This document shows positions 6,977-15,533 of a stretch of DNA of 64,000 bases, in pieces (within the stretch, counting starts at the first letter, position 1; every line of letters begins with the position of its first letter). The DNA is from a virus. A model generated the notes under the pieces. The model was given only the letters and a program-made list of their open reading frames with translations, was not told where the DNA came from and did no database searches. The translations under genes were made by a program, and so were the position numbers. The DNA lies in IMG/VR virus record IMGVR_UViG_3300028197_001024, positions 1-64,000 of that record; one strand, given 5' to 3'.

Positions 6977-7972
6977 ATGAGCAAACTTTTTACTGAACGC
7001 GTCGAATATAAACCTTTTGAATTTCCAGAATATTATTTAGATGGATGGTTACCACAAGCACAAGCATTTTGGTTACATACTGAAATATCAATGCAAGGAG
7101 ATTTAAAAGATTGGAATGAAAATATTAAGCCCCATGAGAAGAATTTAGTTGGAAATATTCTTTTAGGATTTGCTCAAACTGAATGCGCAGTATCTGATTA
7201 TTGGACAGGAATGGTTACAAAATGGTTTCCTAAACATGAGATAAGACAAATGGCAATGATGTTTGGATCTCAAGAAACAATCCATGCAGTTGCTTATAGT
7301 TACTTAAATGAAACTTTAGGACTTGAAGATTATACTGCATTTTTACATGAACCTTCGATGGCTGATAAATTTGACTTCTTAATGTCCACTAATGCTGATT
7401 ATACAGATAAAGATTTATTAGAAAGCAAAGATGCAAGAAAAGAAGTTGCTAGAAGTCTTGCAATATTCTCTGCATTTGCGGAAGGTGTAAGCTTATATAG
7501 TTCTTTTGCTGTTCTTTATTCTTTTCAGATGAGAAACTTATTAAAAGGTATCGGTCAGCAAATGAAATGGTCTGTAAGAGATGAATCATTACATTCTAAA
7601 ATGGGTTGTAGATTATTTAATCACATGTGTTCCGAAGATAAAACATTAAGAGAAGATGTTAAGGAATCGGTTTATGAAGCTGCAAAATTAATTGTAGATA
7701 TGGAACATAATTATATTGATAAGATTTTTGAAATGGGTGATATTGAAAATTTAAAAGCATATGATTTAAAGAATTTTATTTACAGAAGAACAAACGAAAA
7801 ATTACAAGAATTAGGATTAGATCCAATATTTGAATATGATGAAAAATCTGCTGATGCGCTAGATTGGTTTTATCATTTAACAGGTGGGCATACGCATACT
7901 GACTTTTTTGCAATCAGACCAACTGATTATGCTAAAGCAGGTGAAGGTGATGATTGGGACGATATTTGGTAA
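6977..7972 (+). CDS. nrdB: Ribonucleotide reductase class I beta subunit
   Basis: Makes the radical for dNDP synthesis in a complex with the next gene's product. At 331 aa it is a usual length. By alignment in mind with mouse R2, the metal ligands are D42, E100, H103, E169, E203 and H206 (in ETIH, FAEG and RDESLH), with radical Tyr at Y107. The acidic, Trp-containing C-terminal tail (GEGDDWDDIW) fits the peptide that docks on the alpha subunit. A 19-base spacer separates it from nrdA. All key residues are present, so it should be active. Confidence 0.93.
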   Translation: MSKLFTERVEYKPFEFPEYYLDGWLPQAQAFWLHTEISMQGDLKDWNENIKPHEKNLVGNILLGFAQTECAVSDYWTGMVTKWFPKHEIRQMAMMFGSQETIHAVAYSYLNETLGLEDYTAFLHEPSMADKFDFLMSTNADYTDKDLLESKDARKEVARSLAIFSAFAEGVSLYSSFAVLYSFQMRNLLKGIGQQMKWSVRDESLHSKMGCRLFNHMCSEDKTLREDVKESVYEAAKLIVDMEHNYIDKIFEMGDIENLKAYDLKNFIYRRTNEKLQELGLDPIFEYDEKSADALDWFYHLTGGHTHTDFFAIRPTDYAKAGEGDDWDDIW

Positions 7973-7991
7973 TAATTAAAAACAAAAAGAA

Positions 7992-9767
7992 ATGACAGCA
8001 GATCAAATAGAAAAAGAATTAGGTTGGGAACGTGGTGTTGATTATCCAGAATGGGGGCATACCGATGTTTATTTAAATACAATATCAAGGGGATATTGTT
8101 TACCAGGAGAAACTCCAAAGGATGCTTATTGGAGAGTTGCAACAACCGTAGCAAACAGACTTAAGAAACCAGAAATGGCAGATAAGTTTATGAAGTACAT
8201 TTGGAAAGGTTGGTTAAATTTAGCATCACCTGTATTAAGCAATACTGGAACCGAAAGGGGTTTACCTATAAGTTGTTTTGGTATAGATGTAGCAGATTCA
8301 ATAAATGACATAGGGCAAAAGAACCTAGAGTTAATGTTATTGGCTAAGCACGGCGGCGGCGTCGGTATAGGACATAATCAAATTAGACCTGCCGGTACAG
8401 ATATAACTGATAATGGAACAAGTGATGGTGTAGTACCTTTTATTAAAATTAATGATTCTACTATTCTTGCTACTAATCAAGGCGCAGTAAGAAGAGGTGC
8501 TGCAAGTACTAACTTAAGTATTGATCATGGTGATTTTTGGGAATGGTTAGAAATTAGAGAACCTAAAGGCGATATTAATAGACAATGTTTAAATACAAAC
8601 CAATGTGTGGTTATTGGTGATAAGTTTATGAGAAATGTTTTAGAAGGAGATTCAGAATCTAGAAAAAGGTTTGCAGCAGTACAAAGAAAACGTAGACAAA
8701 CTGGGCAGCCTTATATAATGTATAGAGGAAATGTTAATAAGCAAAATCCTGAAGCATATAAGAGAAACGGTTTAAAAGTTTTTATGACAAACATTTGTTC
8801 TGAGATTGTTTTACATACAGATGAAAATCATTCTTTTGTTTGTTGCTTAAGTTCTCTTAATCTTTCTAAGTATGATGAATGGAAAAATACAAATCTTATT
8901 TATGATGCTACATGGTTTTTAGATGGTGTACTTGAAGAATTTATCCAAAAGGCTAAATATAGAAAAGGCTTTGAAAATTCTGTAAGAACTGCAGAAAAAG
9001 GTAGGGCATTAGGTTTAGGTGTTTTAGGATGGCATACTTATTTACAACAAAGAGGTATCGCATTTGAAGGGTTAGAAGCTCAATATGAAACTCGTAATAT
9101 ATTTTCTCAAATAAAAATAGAAAGTGAAAAGGCAAGCCGAGATCTTGCCGAAGAATACGGAGAACCTCTATGGTGTAGAGATACTGGTTTTAGAAATACT
9201 CACTTAAGAGCAGTCGCACCAACGGTTTCTAATTCAAAATTGGCAGGTGGAATATCTGCAGGAATTGAACCTGTGCCTGCAAATATATGGACTGATCAAT
9301 CTGCTAAAGGAACTTTCATTAGAAAGAATAAACAGTTAGAAGGTTACCTTGATAAAATTGGCCATGATAATAAAAAAGTATGGGATAAAATTATGGCTGA
9401 TGGCGGATCTGTACAAGGTCTTAAATTTTTAGATGATTGGTGTTTCTTAAAGGGGATATTAATGAAATGTAAAGATGTGCCACAATATCAAGAAGGTGTT
9501 CCGTTTAAAGAAGTGTTTAAAACTTTTAAAGAAATTAATCAATTAGAATTAGTAAAACAAGCAGGTGTTAGACAACAATATGTAGACCAGGCAGTATCTT
9601 TAAATCTTGCATTTCCAAAAGAAGCTACTCCAAAATGGATTAACCAAGTTCATTTAGAAGCATGGAAGCAAGGTATTAAAACTTTATACTATATGAGAAC
9701 TGAATCTGTGTTAAGAGGTGATATTGCACAAAAGGCAATGGAAGACTGTGTTAGTTGTGATGGTTAA
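7992..9767 (+). CDS. nrdA: Ribonucleotide reductase class I alpha subunit, no ATP cone
   Basis: Catalytic subunit reducing ribonucleoside diphosphates. Active-site residues are visible: C95 (PISCFG), N267/C269/E271 (NICSE), C284 or C285 (CCLSSLNL), the Tyr-Tyr radical relay Y566-Y567, and C-terminal C586/C589 for thiol exchange. At 591 aa it is well short of E. coli NrdA (761). It begins close to the catalytic barrel, so the N-terminal ATP-cone that mediates dATP shut-off is missing. That fits a phage enzyme freed from feedback inhibition. The start ATG follows nrdB closely. Confidence 0.93.
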   Translation: MTADQIEKELGWERGVDYPEWGHTDVYLNTISRGYCLPGETPKDAYWRVATTVANRLKKPEMADKFMKYIWKGWLNLASPVLSNTGTERGLPISCFGIDVADSINDIGQKNLELMLLAKHGGGVGIGHNQIRPAGTDITDNGTSDGVVPFIKINDSTILATNQGAVRRGAASTNLSIDHGDFWEWLEIREPKGDINRQCLNTNQCVVIGDKFMRNVLEGDSESRKRFAAVQRKRRQTGQPYIMYRGNVNKQNPEAYKRNGLKVFMTNICSEIVLHTDENHSFVCCLSSLNLSKYDEWKNTNLIYDATWFLDGVLEEFIQKAKYRKGFENSVRTAEKGRALGLGVLGWHTYLQQRGIAFEGLEAQYETRNIFSQIKIESEKASRDLAEEYGEPLWCRDTGFRNTHLRAVAPTVSNSKLAGGISAGIEPVPANIWTDQSAKGTFIRKNKQLEGYLDKIGHDNKKVWDKIMADGGSVQGLKFLDDWCFLKGILMKCKDVPQYQEGVPFKEVFKTFKEINQLELVKQAGVRQQYVDQAVSLNLAFPKEATPKWINQVHLEAWKQGIKTLYYMRTESVLRGDIAQKAMEDCVSCDG

Positions 9768-9776
9768 AAATAAATT

Positions 9777-10523
9777 ATGAAAGATTATACTTATATACTC
9801 GGTCCTTGTAGTATTGAAAACGAGGATACTTTTTTAGAAGTGGCCAAAACATTAGATGGCTATATGGGAGATAAAGATTGGTACTTAAAAGGATCTTTTG
9901 ATAAGGCGAATAGAACTTCTATACATTCTGATAGAGGCCCTGGTTTAGAAGAAGGAATGGAGATTATGAGAACTGTTAAGCATCATTACCCTAACATTAG
10001 AATTGTAACAGATATTCATGAACCTAATCAAGCATTACCTTTATCCGAAGTAGTTGATGTTATCCAAATACCTGCATTCTTATGTCGCCAAACTGACCTT
10101 TTAGTAGAGTGTGCAAAAAACTTTAATGTCATTAATATCAAAAAAGGTCAATGGTTATCTGCTGAGGCAATGGAACATGCAGTTACAAAGATAAAAGAAG
10201 TAGATCCTAATTGTGAAGTATGGGTAACTGAAAGAGGATCTAATTTTGGTTATGACAGACTTATTGTAGATTTTAGAGGAGTGGATGTAATGAAAAAATT
10301 TGCAGATAAAGTTATTTTAGATTGTACTCATTCAACTCAAATGGCTGGAGAAGGTATAACTGGAGGAAGTCGTAAGTTAGCAAAGCAATACGCGTTAGCT
10401 GCAAAGATTTTTGAGTATGATGGTTCATTTATTGAAACCCACCCAGATCCAGATAATGCAATATCTGACTCTGGTAGTCAAGTAGAATTAGATTGGTTAG
10501 TGACTCAAATAAATAATATATGA
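9777..10523 (+). CDS. kdsA: 3-deoxy-D-manno-octulosonate 8-phosphate synthase (KdsA)
   Basis: Condenses arabinose 5-phosphate with phosphoenolpyruvate to Kdo-8-phosphate, the first committed step to Kdo of lipopolysaccharide. Family motifs occur in order: GPCSIE, KGSFDKANRTS, RGPGLEEGM, TDIHE, IQIPAFLCRQTDL, NIKKGQ, FGYDRLIVDFRG and DCTHSTQ. At 248 aa it is slightly shorter than bacterial KdsA (~270-285). It sits nine bases after nrdA, and its stop overlaps the next ATG (ATGA), so it opens the glycan cassette. A related PEP-condensing synthase such as NeuB is less likely given the KANRTS and PAFLCRQTD motifs. Confidence 0.88.
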   Translation: MKDYTYILGPCSIENEDTFLEVAKTLDGYMGDKDWYLKGSFDKANRTSIHSDRGPGLEEGMEIMRTVKHHYPNIRIVTDIHEPNQALPLSEVVDVIQIPAFLCRQTDLLVECAKNFNVINIKKGQWLSAEAMEHAVTKIKEVDPNCEVWVTERGSNFGYDRLIVDFRGVDVMKKFADKVILDCTHSTQMAGEGITGGSRKLAKQYALAAKIFEYDGSFIETHPDPDNAISDSGSQVELDWLVTQINNI

Positions 10524-11569
10524 ATCTAGACTATACTAAGTTACTTAATCGTAATCCTATTTCTACCGATCTTGATAAAATCCAAGAATACATAAAAGGA
10601 AAAAGAATACTTGTTACAGGTGGTGCTGGCTCAATAGGTAGTGAAATTGTACATCAACTTGTAAAATTTGGTGCTTCTACTGTTACTGTTTATGATAATG
10701 CCGAGGCTTCTGTTTTTCATTTAGAACAAGAGATAAGCAAATTATATCCTAAGTCTCATATTAAATATGTAATAGGTGATGTAAGAGATAAGTATAGATT
10801 AGAAGAAGTTTTTGATTCCTTTAAGCCTAGTATAGTTTTTCATGCAGCTGCTTATAAACATGTGCCAATGATGGAGGCTAATCCAGTTGAAGCAATAAAG
10901 ACTAATGTATTAGGTACTATGAATGTCTCAAATATCTCATATATGAATGAGGTAGAAAAATTTGTAATGGTATCAACTGATAAAGCAGTTAATCCAACAA
11001 ACATAATGGGTGCAACTAAAAGAATTGCAGAATTATATACTCAGTTTTTAGAAACAAAATCAGCAACTAAATTTATTGTTACAAGATTTGGTAATGTATT
11101 AGGATCTATAGGCTCTGTAATTCCAACATTTATAAAACAGATTGAAGGAGGAGGACCGGTTAGTGTTACTCATAGAGAAGTTATTAGATATTTTATGACT
11201 ATACCTGAAGCATGCCAATTAGTATTACAGGCAAGTGTACTAGGAGAAGGTGGTGAAATATTATTATTTGATATGGGAGAACCTGTAAGTATTACAGATT
11301 TAGCAAAAAATTTAATAAAACATTTTAATAGTGATGCTAAAATAGAATATGTAGGATTAAGACCAGGTGAAAAATTATATGAAGAACTGTTATGTGATGG
11401 TGAAAATATGGTACCTACCGATGATCATAATATTATGAAGTTAAACCACGAGGCTTATGATTTTAAAACTTTAATACCTAAAATAGAAAAGCTATCAAAA
11501 ATAAGATCAAATGATTTTTATAAAATACTCTTGTTAATGAAAAGTATTGTACCAGAATTTAAAAGATAA
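10520..11569 (+). CDS. NDP-sugar 4,6-dehydratase (WbpM/PglF/CapD type, soluble)
   Basis: An extended short-chain dehydrogenase of 349 aa. It has the Rossmann motif TGGAGSIGSE (residues ~33-42), an AAAYKHVPMME substrate loop, and STDKAVNPTNIMGATKR with S152, M163 and K167. Met replacing the usual catalytic Tyr is the Ser-Met-Lys triad of WbpM-type UDP-GlcNAc 4,6-dehydratases. RPGEKLYEELL near residue 290 is also typical. The membrane domain of full-length WbpM/PglF is missing. With the PglE-like aminotransferase downstream it should supply a UDP-4-keto-6-deoxy-HexNAc for amination. Confidence 0.85.
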   Translation: MNLDYTKLLNRNPISTDLDKIQEYIKGKRILVTGGAGSIGSEIVHQLVKFGASTVTVYDNAEASVFHLEQEISKLYPKSHIKYVIGDVRDKYRLEEVFDSFKPSIVFHAAAYKHVPMMEANPVEAIKTNVLGTMNVSNISYMNEVEKFVMVSTDKAVNPTNIMGATKRIAELYTQFLETKSATKFIVTRFGNVLGSIGSVIPTFIKQIEGGGPVSVTHREVIRYFMTIPEACQLVLQASVLGEGGEILLFDMGEPVSITDLAKNLIKHFNSDAKIEYVGLRPGEKLYEELLCDGENMVPTDDHNIMKLNHEAYDFKTLIPKIEKLSKIRSNDFYKILLLMKSIVPEFKR

Positions 11570-11571
11570 AT

Positions 11572-12642
11572 ATGATAAAAGAATTATTAGTTAATACGTT
11601 ATCACCTGAAAATGGTACTTATTTTCATATAGAAAATTTAAATCAGTGGGCATCTAAAGTAGAACTTAATGGTAAATTAGAAACTATTGAAGTAAATGGT
11701 AAAATAGCTTCTTATGTTGCATACTATGTTAATGATGAGAGGTATTTTATTACAATGGTATGGACGGATCCTATCCATCGAGGAAAGGGTCTTTCAAAAA
11801 AGATAATTAAAAAATTAGTATCATCAACAGATCTTCCAATTGATTTAAGAGTTCATAAAGATAACCCTGCATATTGGTTATATAGGAATCTTAAATTTGA
11901 AGACGTTTCAGTCCATGGTGAAGAAATAGAATTAAGAAGAGTTAAAAAGATAGGAGTTATGCAACCTTATCTTTTTCCTTATGCCGGTTATTTTGGTTTA
12001 ATAAATTCATGCGATAAGATTTTGTTTTATGATGATGTTAATTTTATTATGAGAGGTTTTATTAATAGGCAAAAAATATTGGTAAATGGATCTTCTCATA
12101 CATTTAATATTTGTTTAAGTAAAGCAAGCCACAATAAATTTATTAACGAAATTGATCTTTTAAATGATAAAAGAAAAAATTTAAAGGTACTAAAGACAAT
12201 AGAATCTTCTTATAAAAAGGCTCCTTATTTTAATGATGTTTATCCTATAATTGAAAAGGTCATTAATAGCGATTATAAAAAGTTAGATGAATTGGTAATA
12301 TCTTCTATAGTAAGTGTATGTGATTATTTAGGAATGGATATAAATTGGGAAAGATCCTCGGTTGCAGAAGGTGATACTTGTGGAATGGAAAGAGGTAAGC
12401 GCCTTACTCAAATAGCAAAAAACCAAGGTTTTAATAATTACATAAATGTTGGCCCATCAGAACTTTACACAAAAGAACAATTTAAAAGAGATGGTATAAA
12501 TTTATTTTTTAATAAACATAATGTTAAAGAATATGATCAATTTGAAAAGCCATTTTTATCTCACTTATCATGTATAGATTTTCTCATGTTTAATTCAAAA
12601 AGAAAATGCAAAGAATTAATTTTAAGTTATAATGTAATATGA
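11572..12642 (+). CDS. GNAT acetyltransferase-WbqC fusion protein
   Basis: A 356-aa two-domain protein. Residues ~1-122 look like a GNAT N-acetyltransferase: the HRGKGLSKKIIKKL acetyl-CoA loop (~66-79) is followed by NPAYWLYRNLKFE. Residues ~124-356 match the WbqC-like family (GVMQPYLFPYAGYFGLINSC, later FNNYINVGPSELY), found in O-antigen and nonulosonate loci and of poorly defined activity. Lying between the dehydratase and the aminotransferase, the GNAT part is well placed to acetylate the new amino group. The stop overlaps the next start. Confidence 0.75.
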   Translation: MIKELLVNTLSPENGTYFHIENLNQWASKVELNGKLETIEVNGKIASYVAYYVNDERYFITMVWTDPIHRGKGLSKKIIKKLVSSTDLPIDLRVHKDNPAYWLYRNLKFEDVSVHGEEIELRRVKKIGVMQPYLFPYAGYFGLINSCDKILFYDDVNFIMRGFINRQKILVNGSSHTFNICLSKASHNKFINEIDLLNDKRKNLKVLKTIESSYKKAPYFNDVYPIIEKVINSDYKKLDELVISSIVSVCDYLGMDINWERSSVAEGDTCGMERGKRLTQIAKNQGFNNYINVGPSELYTKEQFKRDGINLFFNKHNVKEYDQFEKPFLSHLSCIDFLMFNSKRKCKELILSYNVI

Positions 12643-13754
12643 AAAGAATTTACTTATCACCACCTCATATGTCAGGTAAAGAACTTGACTACATAAAAGA
12701 AGCCTTTGATCAAAATTGGATTGCACCGATAGGACCTCATCTTAATTTATTTGAAGAAAAGGTAAAAGAATATACTGGTGCTAAGCACGCAGTAGCTGTT
12801 ACTTCAGGTACTGCCGGTATTCATTTAGGATTAAATGTATTAGGAGTAGGAGAAGGTGACTATGTAATATGTTCTTCTTTAACATTTATAGGAACTGTAA
12901 ATCCAATATTATATTGTGGAGCTGAGCCTATTTTTATAGATTCGGAAGAAGGGTCATGGAATATGGATCCTCTTTTATTAGAAAAGGCAATACTTAATTC
13001 TTCTGCTATAGGTAAAAAACCTAAAGCTATTATACCTGTTCATATTTTTGGTATACCTTGTAATATGGACGCAATAAAAAAATTATCAAATGAATATGAC
13101 ATACCTATTCTTGAAGATGCAGCAGAAAGTCTGGGATCTAAATTTAATAATCAACATACTGGAACCTTTGGCACTATTGGGGTTTATTCTTTTAATGGAA
13201 ATAAATTATTATCTACCTCTGGTGGTGGAGTAATAATAACAGATAATAAAGAAAAGGCTAACAAGATGAGGTTCTTGTCTACACAGGCAAAAGATCCTAT
13301 GCCATATTATCATCACACTGAAATAGGATATAATTATAGAATGAGTAATGTACTTGCTGCTATTGGGGTTGGTCAAATGGAAGTAATAGAAGATAGAATC
13401 AAAAGGACTAGAGAAATGAATGAAACTTATAGAAAGGAATTAGGAAAATATTTTTATTCATTTCAAGAAGAGTTAGAAACAGATAGGTCTAACATGTGGT
13501 TAACATGTGCTATCTTAAATGCTGAAAATAAACCAGATGATTTAATTGCTCATTTAGAAAAAGATAACATTGAAGCAAGAAGAATTTGGAAGCCTATGCA
13601 TGAACAGCCAATTCTAACTAAGTATTTGAAATATATAAATGGAAATAGTTCTTTATTATTTTTACAAGGTATATGTTTACCATCTGGGTCTAATATGACT
13701 GATGTAGATTTAAAAAGAGTAATAAGGTCAATAAAAACATTTTTTAACAAATGA
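12639..13754 (+). CDS. DegT/DnrJ-type sugar aminotransferase (PglE-like)
   Basis: A PLP-dependent aminotransferase, 371 aa, full length. The N-terminus LSPPHMSGKELDYI strongly recalls Campylobacter PglE (from memory). Other features are VTSGTAGIHLGL for phosphate binding, ILEDAAESLGS with D160, and SFNGNKLLSTSGGG with the Schiff-base K189. PglE makes UDP-4-amino-4,6-dideoxy-GlcNAc on the way to bacillosamine. The neighbours supply the 4-keto substrate and an acetyltransferase, so the same chemistry is likely here. Four-base overlaps at both ends indicate translational coupling. Confidence 0.87.
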   Translation: MKRIYLSPPHMSGKELDYIKEAFDQNWIAPIGPHLNLFEEKVKEYTGAKHAVAVTSGTAGIHLGLNVLGVGEGDYVICSSLTFIGTVNPILYCGAEPIFIDSEEGSWNMDPLLLEKAILNSSAIGKKPKAIIPVHIFGIPCNMDAIKKLSNEYDIPILEDAAESLGSKFNNQHTGTFGTIGVYSFNGNKLLSTSGGGVIITDNKEKANKMRFLSTQAKDPMPYYHHTEIGYNYRMSNVLAAIGVGQMEVIEDRIKRTREMNETYRKELGKYFYSFQEELETDRSNMWLTCAILNAENKPDDLIAHLEKDNIEARRIWKPMHEQPILTKYLKYINGNSSLLFLQGICLPSGSNMTDVDLKRVIRSIKTFFNK

Positions 13755-14647
13755 TAAATTTTGAAGATTTCAAATTATTAGAGTCTTATATAGGAGAAGA
13801 AAACTTTGAAATTTTACTAGAAAAAAATCTTACTAGTGAAATTAACAAAAAGATTAAATTTGGTGTTGTGATGGCAACTCATAAGATAGCAGATGGTAGC
13901 GCTCAGACAGGCAGACAGAAGTACATGGATACACCTGCTATATTAAAAGATTCTTTAGGTTCAATCAAAAACCAAAAGTATGATAATTATGTAGTTTATT
14001 TAATTGGGGATAAATATGACGGTGACGAAGAAATTAAGACTGTAATGGATAGCGTAATTCCTAAAGGTAAACTTAAATATCACAATCTATCTACACCCGG
14101 TGAAAGAAATAAAGGTTTTACTAAAAAACAATTTAGATATACTGCAGGCTGTGGTGCAGTAAATAAAGGTCTACAAATGGCAAAGAATGATGGTTGTGAT
14201 TATATTGTTAGACTTGATCATGATGATAAATGGACACCTAATCATTTAGAACTTTTAGCAAAAGCATACACACAGTACCCTGAATTAGCATATGTATTTA
14301 CTAGAAGCCGTAAAAAGGTAGATGCAACAAATAGTTCAAAAAAGTTTATGTACCAACCTAGAGATGAAAGACATACTAATTTAATAGAGCCTAATAATCT
14401 AGGATACACTCACGGTGATGTTAGTCATTCTGCAGTTTCATGGAGACCTTCTATGTGTGGAGATCTAAGGTATCGTGATGCTGATGCTCAATGTAATACC
14501 GAACCTAAAATATCTAAAGAAAAAACTAATCCTGCTGACGTTGATATGTTTAATAGAATGATGAAAGCTATAAAGGATAAAGGTCACAAATACATGTACA
14601 TACCAAAACTTACCAGTTTCTATAGAAACAGAAAAGGTAAATTCTAA
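13751..14647 (+). CDS. Glycosyltransferase, GT-A fold (GT2-like)
   Basis: A 298-aa protein. From residue ~35 (KFGVVMATHKI) it reads as a nucleotide-diphospho-sugar transferase. VVYLIGD forms a core strand and CDYIVRLDHDDKWTPNHLE carries a DxD-type metal motif at ~155-160. A C-terminal helix-strand part ends with SFYRNRKGKF. The sugar and acceptor are unknown. It closes the coupled kdsA-dehydratase-WbqC-aminotransferase run and would be the natural user of that activated sugar. Confidence 0.7.
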   Translation: MINFEDFKLLESYIGEENFEILLEKNLTSEINKKIKFGVVMATHKIADGSAQTGRQKYMDTPAILKDSLGSIKNQKYDNYVVYLIGDKYDGDEEIKTVMDSVIPKGKLKYHNLSTPGERNKGFTKKQFRYTAGCGAVNKGLQMAKNDGCDYIVRLDHDDKWTPNHLELLAKAYTQYPELAYVFTRSRKKVDATNSSKKFMYQPRDERHTNLIEPNNLGYTHGDVSHSAVSWRPSMCGDLRYRDADAQCNTEPKISKEKTNPADVDMFNRMMKAIKDKGHKYMYIPKLTSFYRNRKGKF

Positions 14648-14648
14648 T

Positions 14649-14660
14649 GAATATATAAAA
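14649..14660 (+). promoter_or_regulatory. Late-type motif GAATATATAAAA
   Basis: Lies immediately after the glycosyltransferase stop, 33 bases before the ATG of the histone-like gene. It is the only copy of this virion-gene motif inside the glycan cassette. Confidence 0.45.
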
Positions 14661-14681
14661 AAACAATAAAAATTAACTATT

Positions 14682-14858
14682 ATGGAAAAATTTGAAGAAA
14701 TTAAAGCACTTATCGAATCAGTAGGTGAAGACGTAGATAAGTTCTATGCTAAAGGTAACAAAGCAGCTGCTGTGAGAATTAGAAAATCAATGCAAGAAGT
14801 TAAGAATCTTGCACAAGAATTAAGATTACACGTCCAAGAGACTAAGAACAATATGTAA
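14682..14858 (+). CDS. Histone H1-like protein (Hc1 type)
   Basis: A 58-aa protein beginning MEKFEEIKALIESVGEDVDK, continuing FYAKGNKAAAVRIRKSMQEV and KNLAQELRLHVQ. The pattern (acidic helix, KGNKAAAxRxRK, then KxLAQxxR) closely resembles small Bacteroidota Hc1-like proteins. They are thought to bind and compact DNA. It has its own late-type motif upstream and a strong terminator downstream, so it is an independent unit inside the glycan cassette. A virion DNA-packing protein or a host-nucleoid mimic are both possible. Confidence 0.75.
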   Translation: MEKFEEIKALIESVGEDVDKFYAKGNKAAAVRIRKSMQEVKNLAQELRLHVQETKNNM

Positions 14859-14876
14859 CCTTACATAACCACCTTT

Positions 14877-14910
14877 AAAAGGGCTATCTTTAATTAGATA
14901 GTCCTTTTTT
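14877..14910 (+). terminator. Intrinsic terminator after the histone-like gene
   Basis: A 13-bp stem AAAAGGGCTATCT/AGATAGTCCTTTT with one G-U pair, six-base loop TTAATT and a following T-run. Its GGGC core is strong for this AT-rich DNA. Confidence 0.85.
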
Positions 14911-14953
14911 AGTTTTTATTATCCTATTATACTTGAAACTTTTTTTAAAACTT

Positions 14954-14969
14954 CTATATAATAATAAAT
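14954..14969 (+). promoter_or_regulatory. CTATATAATAATAAAT leader motif
   Basis: Lies 28 bases before the HAD phosphatase ATG at 14982 and 44 bases after the terminator, as expected for a promoter of the second half of the glycan cassette. Confidence 0.45.
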
Positions 14970-14981
14970 CAGTTAATTTAT

Positions 14982-15533
14982 ATGGAAAGGTGCTTAATAT
15001 TAGATTTTGACGATACTTTAGTTTCAACTATAGATACTCATGCAAATTCTTGGAAACTTGCAATAGAAAGAGTTCTAAATAGAGATATTCCTATAGAAAC
15101 AATAATGTCAGATATTAATTATGGCATGGACGTTCTATTAAAGAAATATCAACTAACCGAAAAGGAATCTAAATTAGCACAAGATTATAAAAGAAAAATA
15201 TTTTCAAAGAATCTCCATAAAACCAAAATAAATCAATTACTTTTATGGGTAATTAAAAATTCTAAATTTGAAAAAGTTATTATAGCTTCTAATTCATCTA
15301 GAGAAAATGTAGATAGAATTATGGCTTACCATAATATAAGCCCTGATTTATTCGATCTTATTGTAACTAGAGATGATGTTAAAAATAAAAAGCCACACTC
15401 AGAAATGGCAGATTTAATTTTTTCAGTATTTCATGGTTATGAACCTAATGATTTTCTTATGGTTGGTGATTCAGAAGTAGATTCAACATTCGCACTTAAA
15501 AACAAAATGAAATGCATACTGGTAAAGTTTTAG
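14982..15533 (+). CDS. HAD-superfamily phosphatase
   Basis: A 183-aa HAD hydrolase. Motif I is DFDDT (nucleophile D8, acid D10), motif II IIASNSS, motif III Lys in KNKKPHSEM and motif IV VGDSEVD. A helical cap lies at ~18-95. The closest style is the phosphoglycolate/sugar-phosphatase group. It overlaps the next gene (kinase-like) by 22 bases and a nucleotidyltransferase follows. Such a trio suggests assembly of an activated sugar or polyol, but the substrate cannot be read from sequence. Confidence 0.8.
   Translation: MERCLILDFDDTLVSTIDTHANSWKLAIERVLNRDIPIETIMSDINYGMDVLLKKYQLTEKESKLAQDYKRKIFSKNLHKTKINQLLLWVIKNSKFEKVIIASNSSRENVDRIMAYHNISPDLFDLIVTRDDVKNKKPHSEMADLIFSVFHGYEPNDFLMVGDSEVDSTFALKNKMKCILVKF

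Noticed and set aside
9777-10523. Sialic/legionaminic acid synthase (NeuB) instead of KdsA
   Set aside because: KANRTS, IPAFLCRQTD and FGYDRLIVD motifs are those of KdsA.
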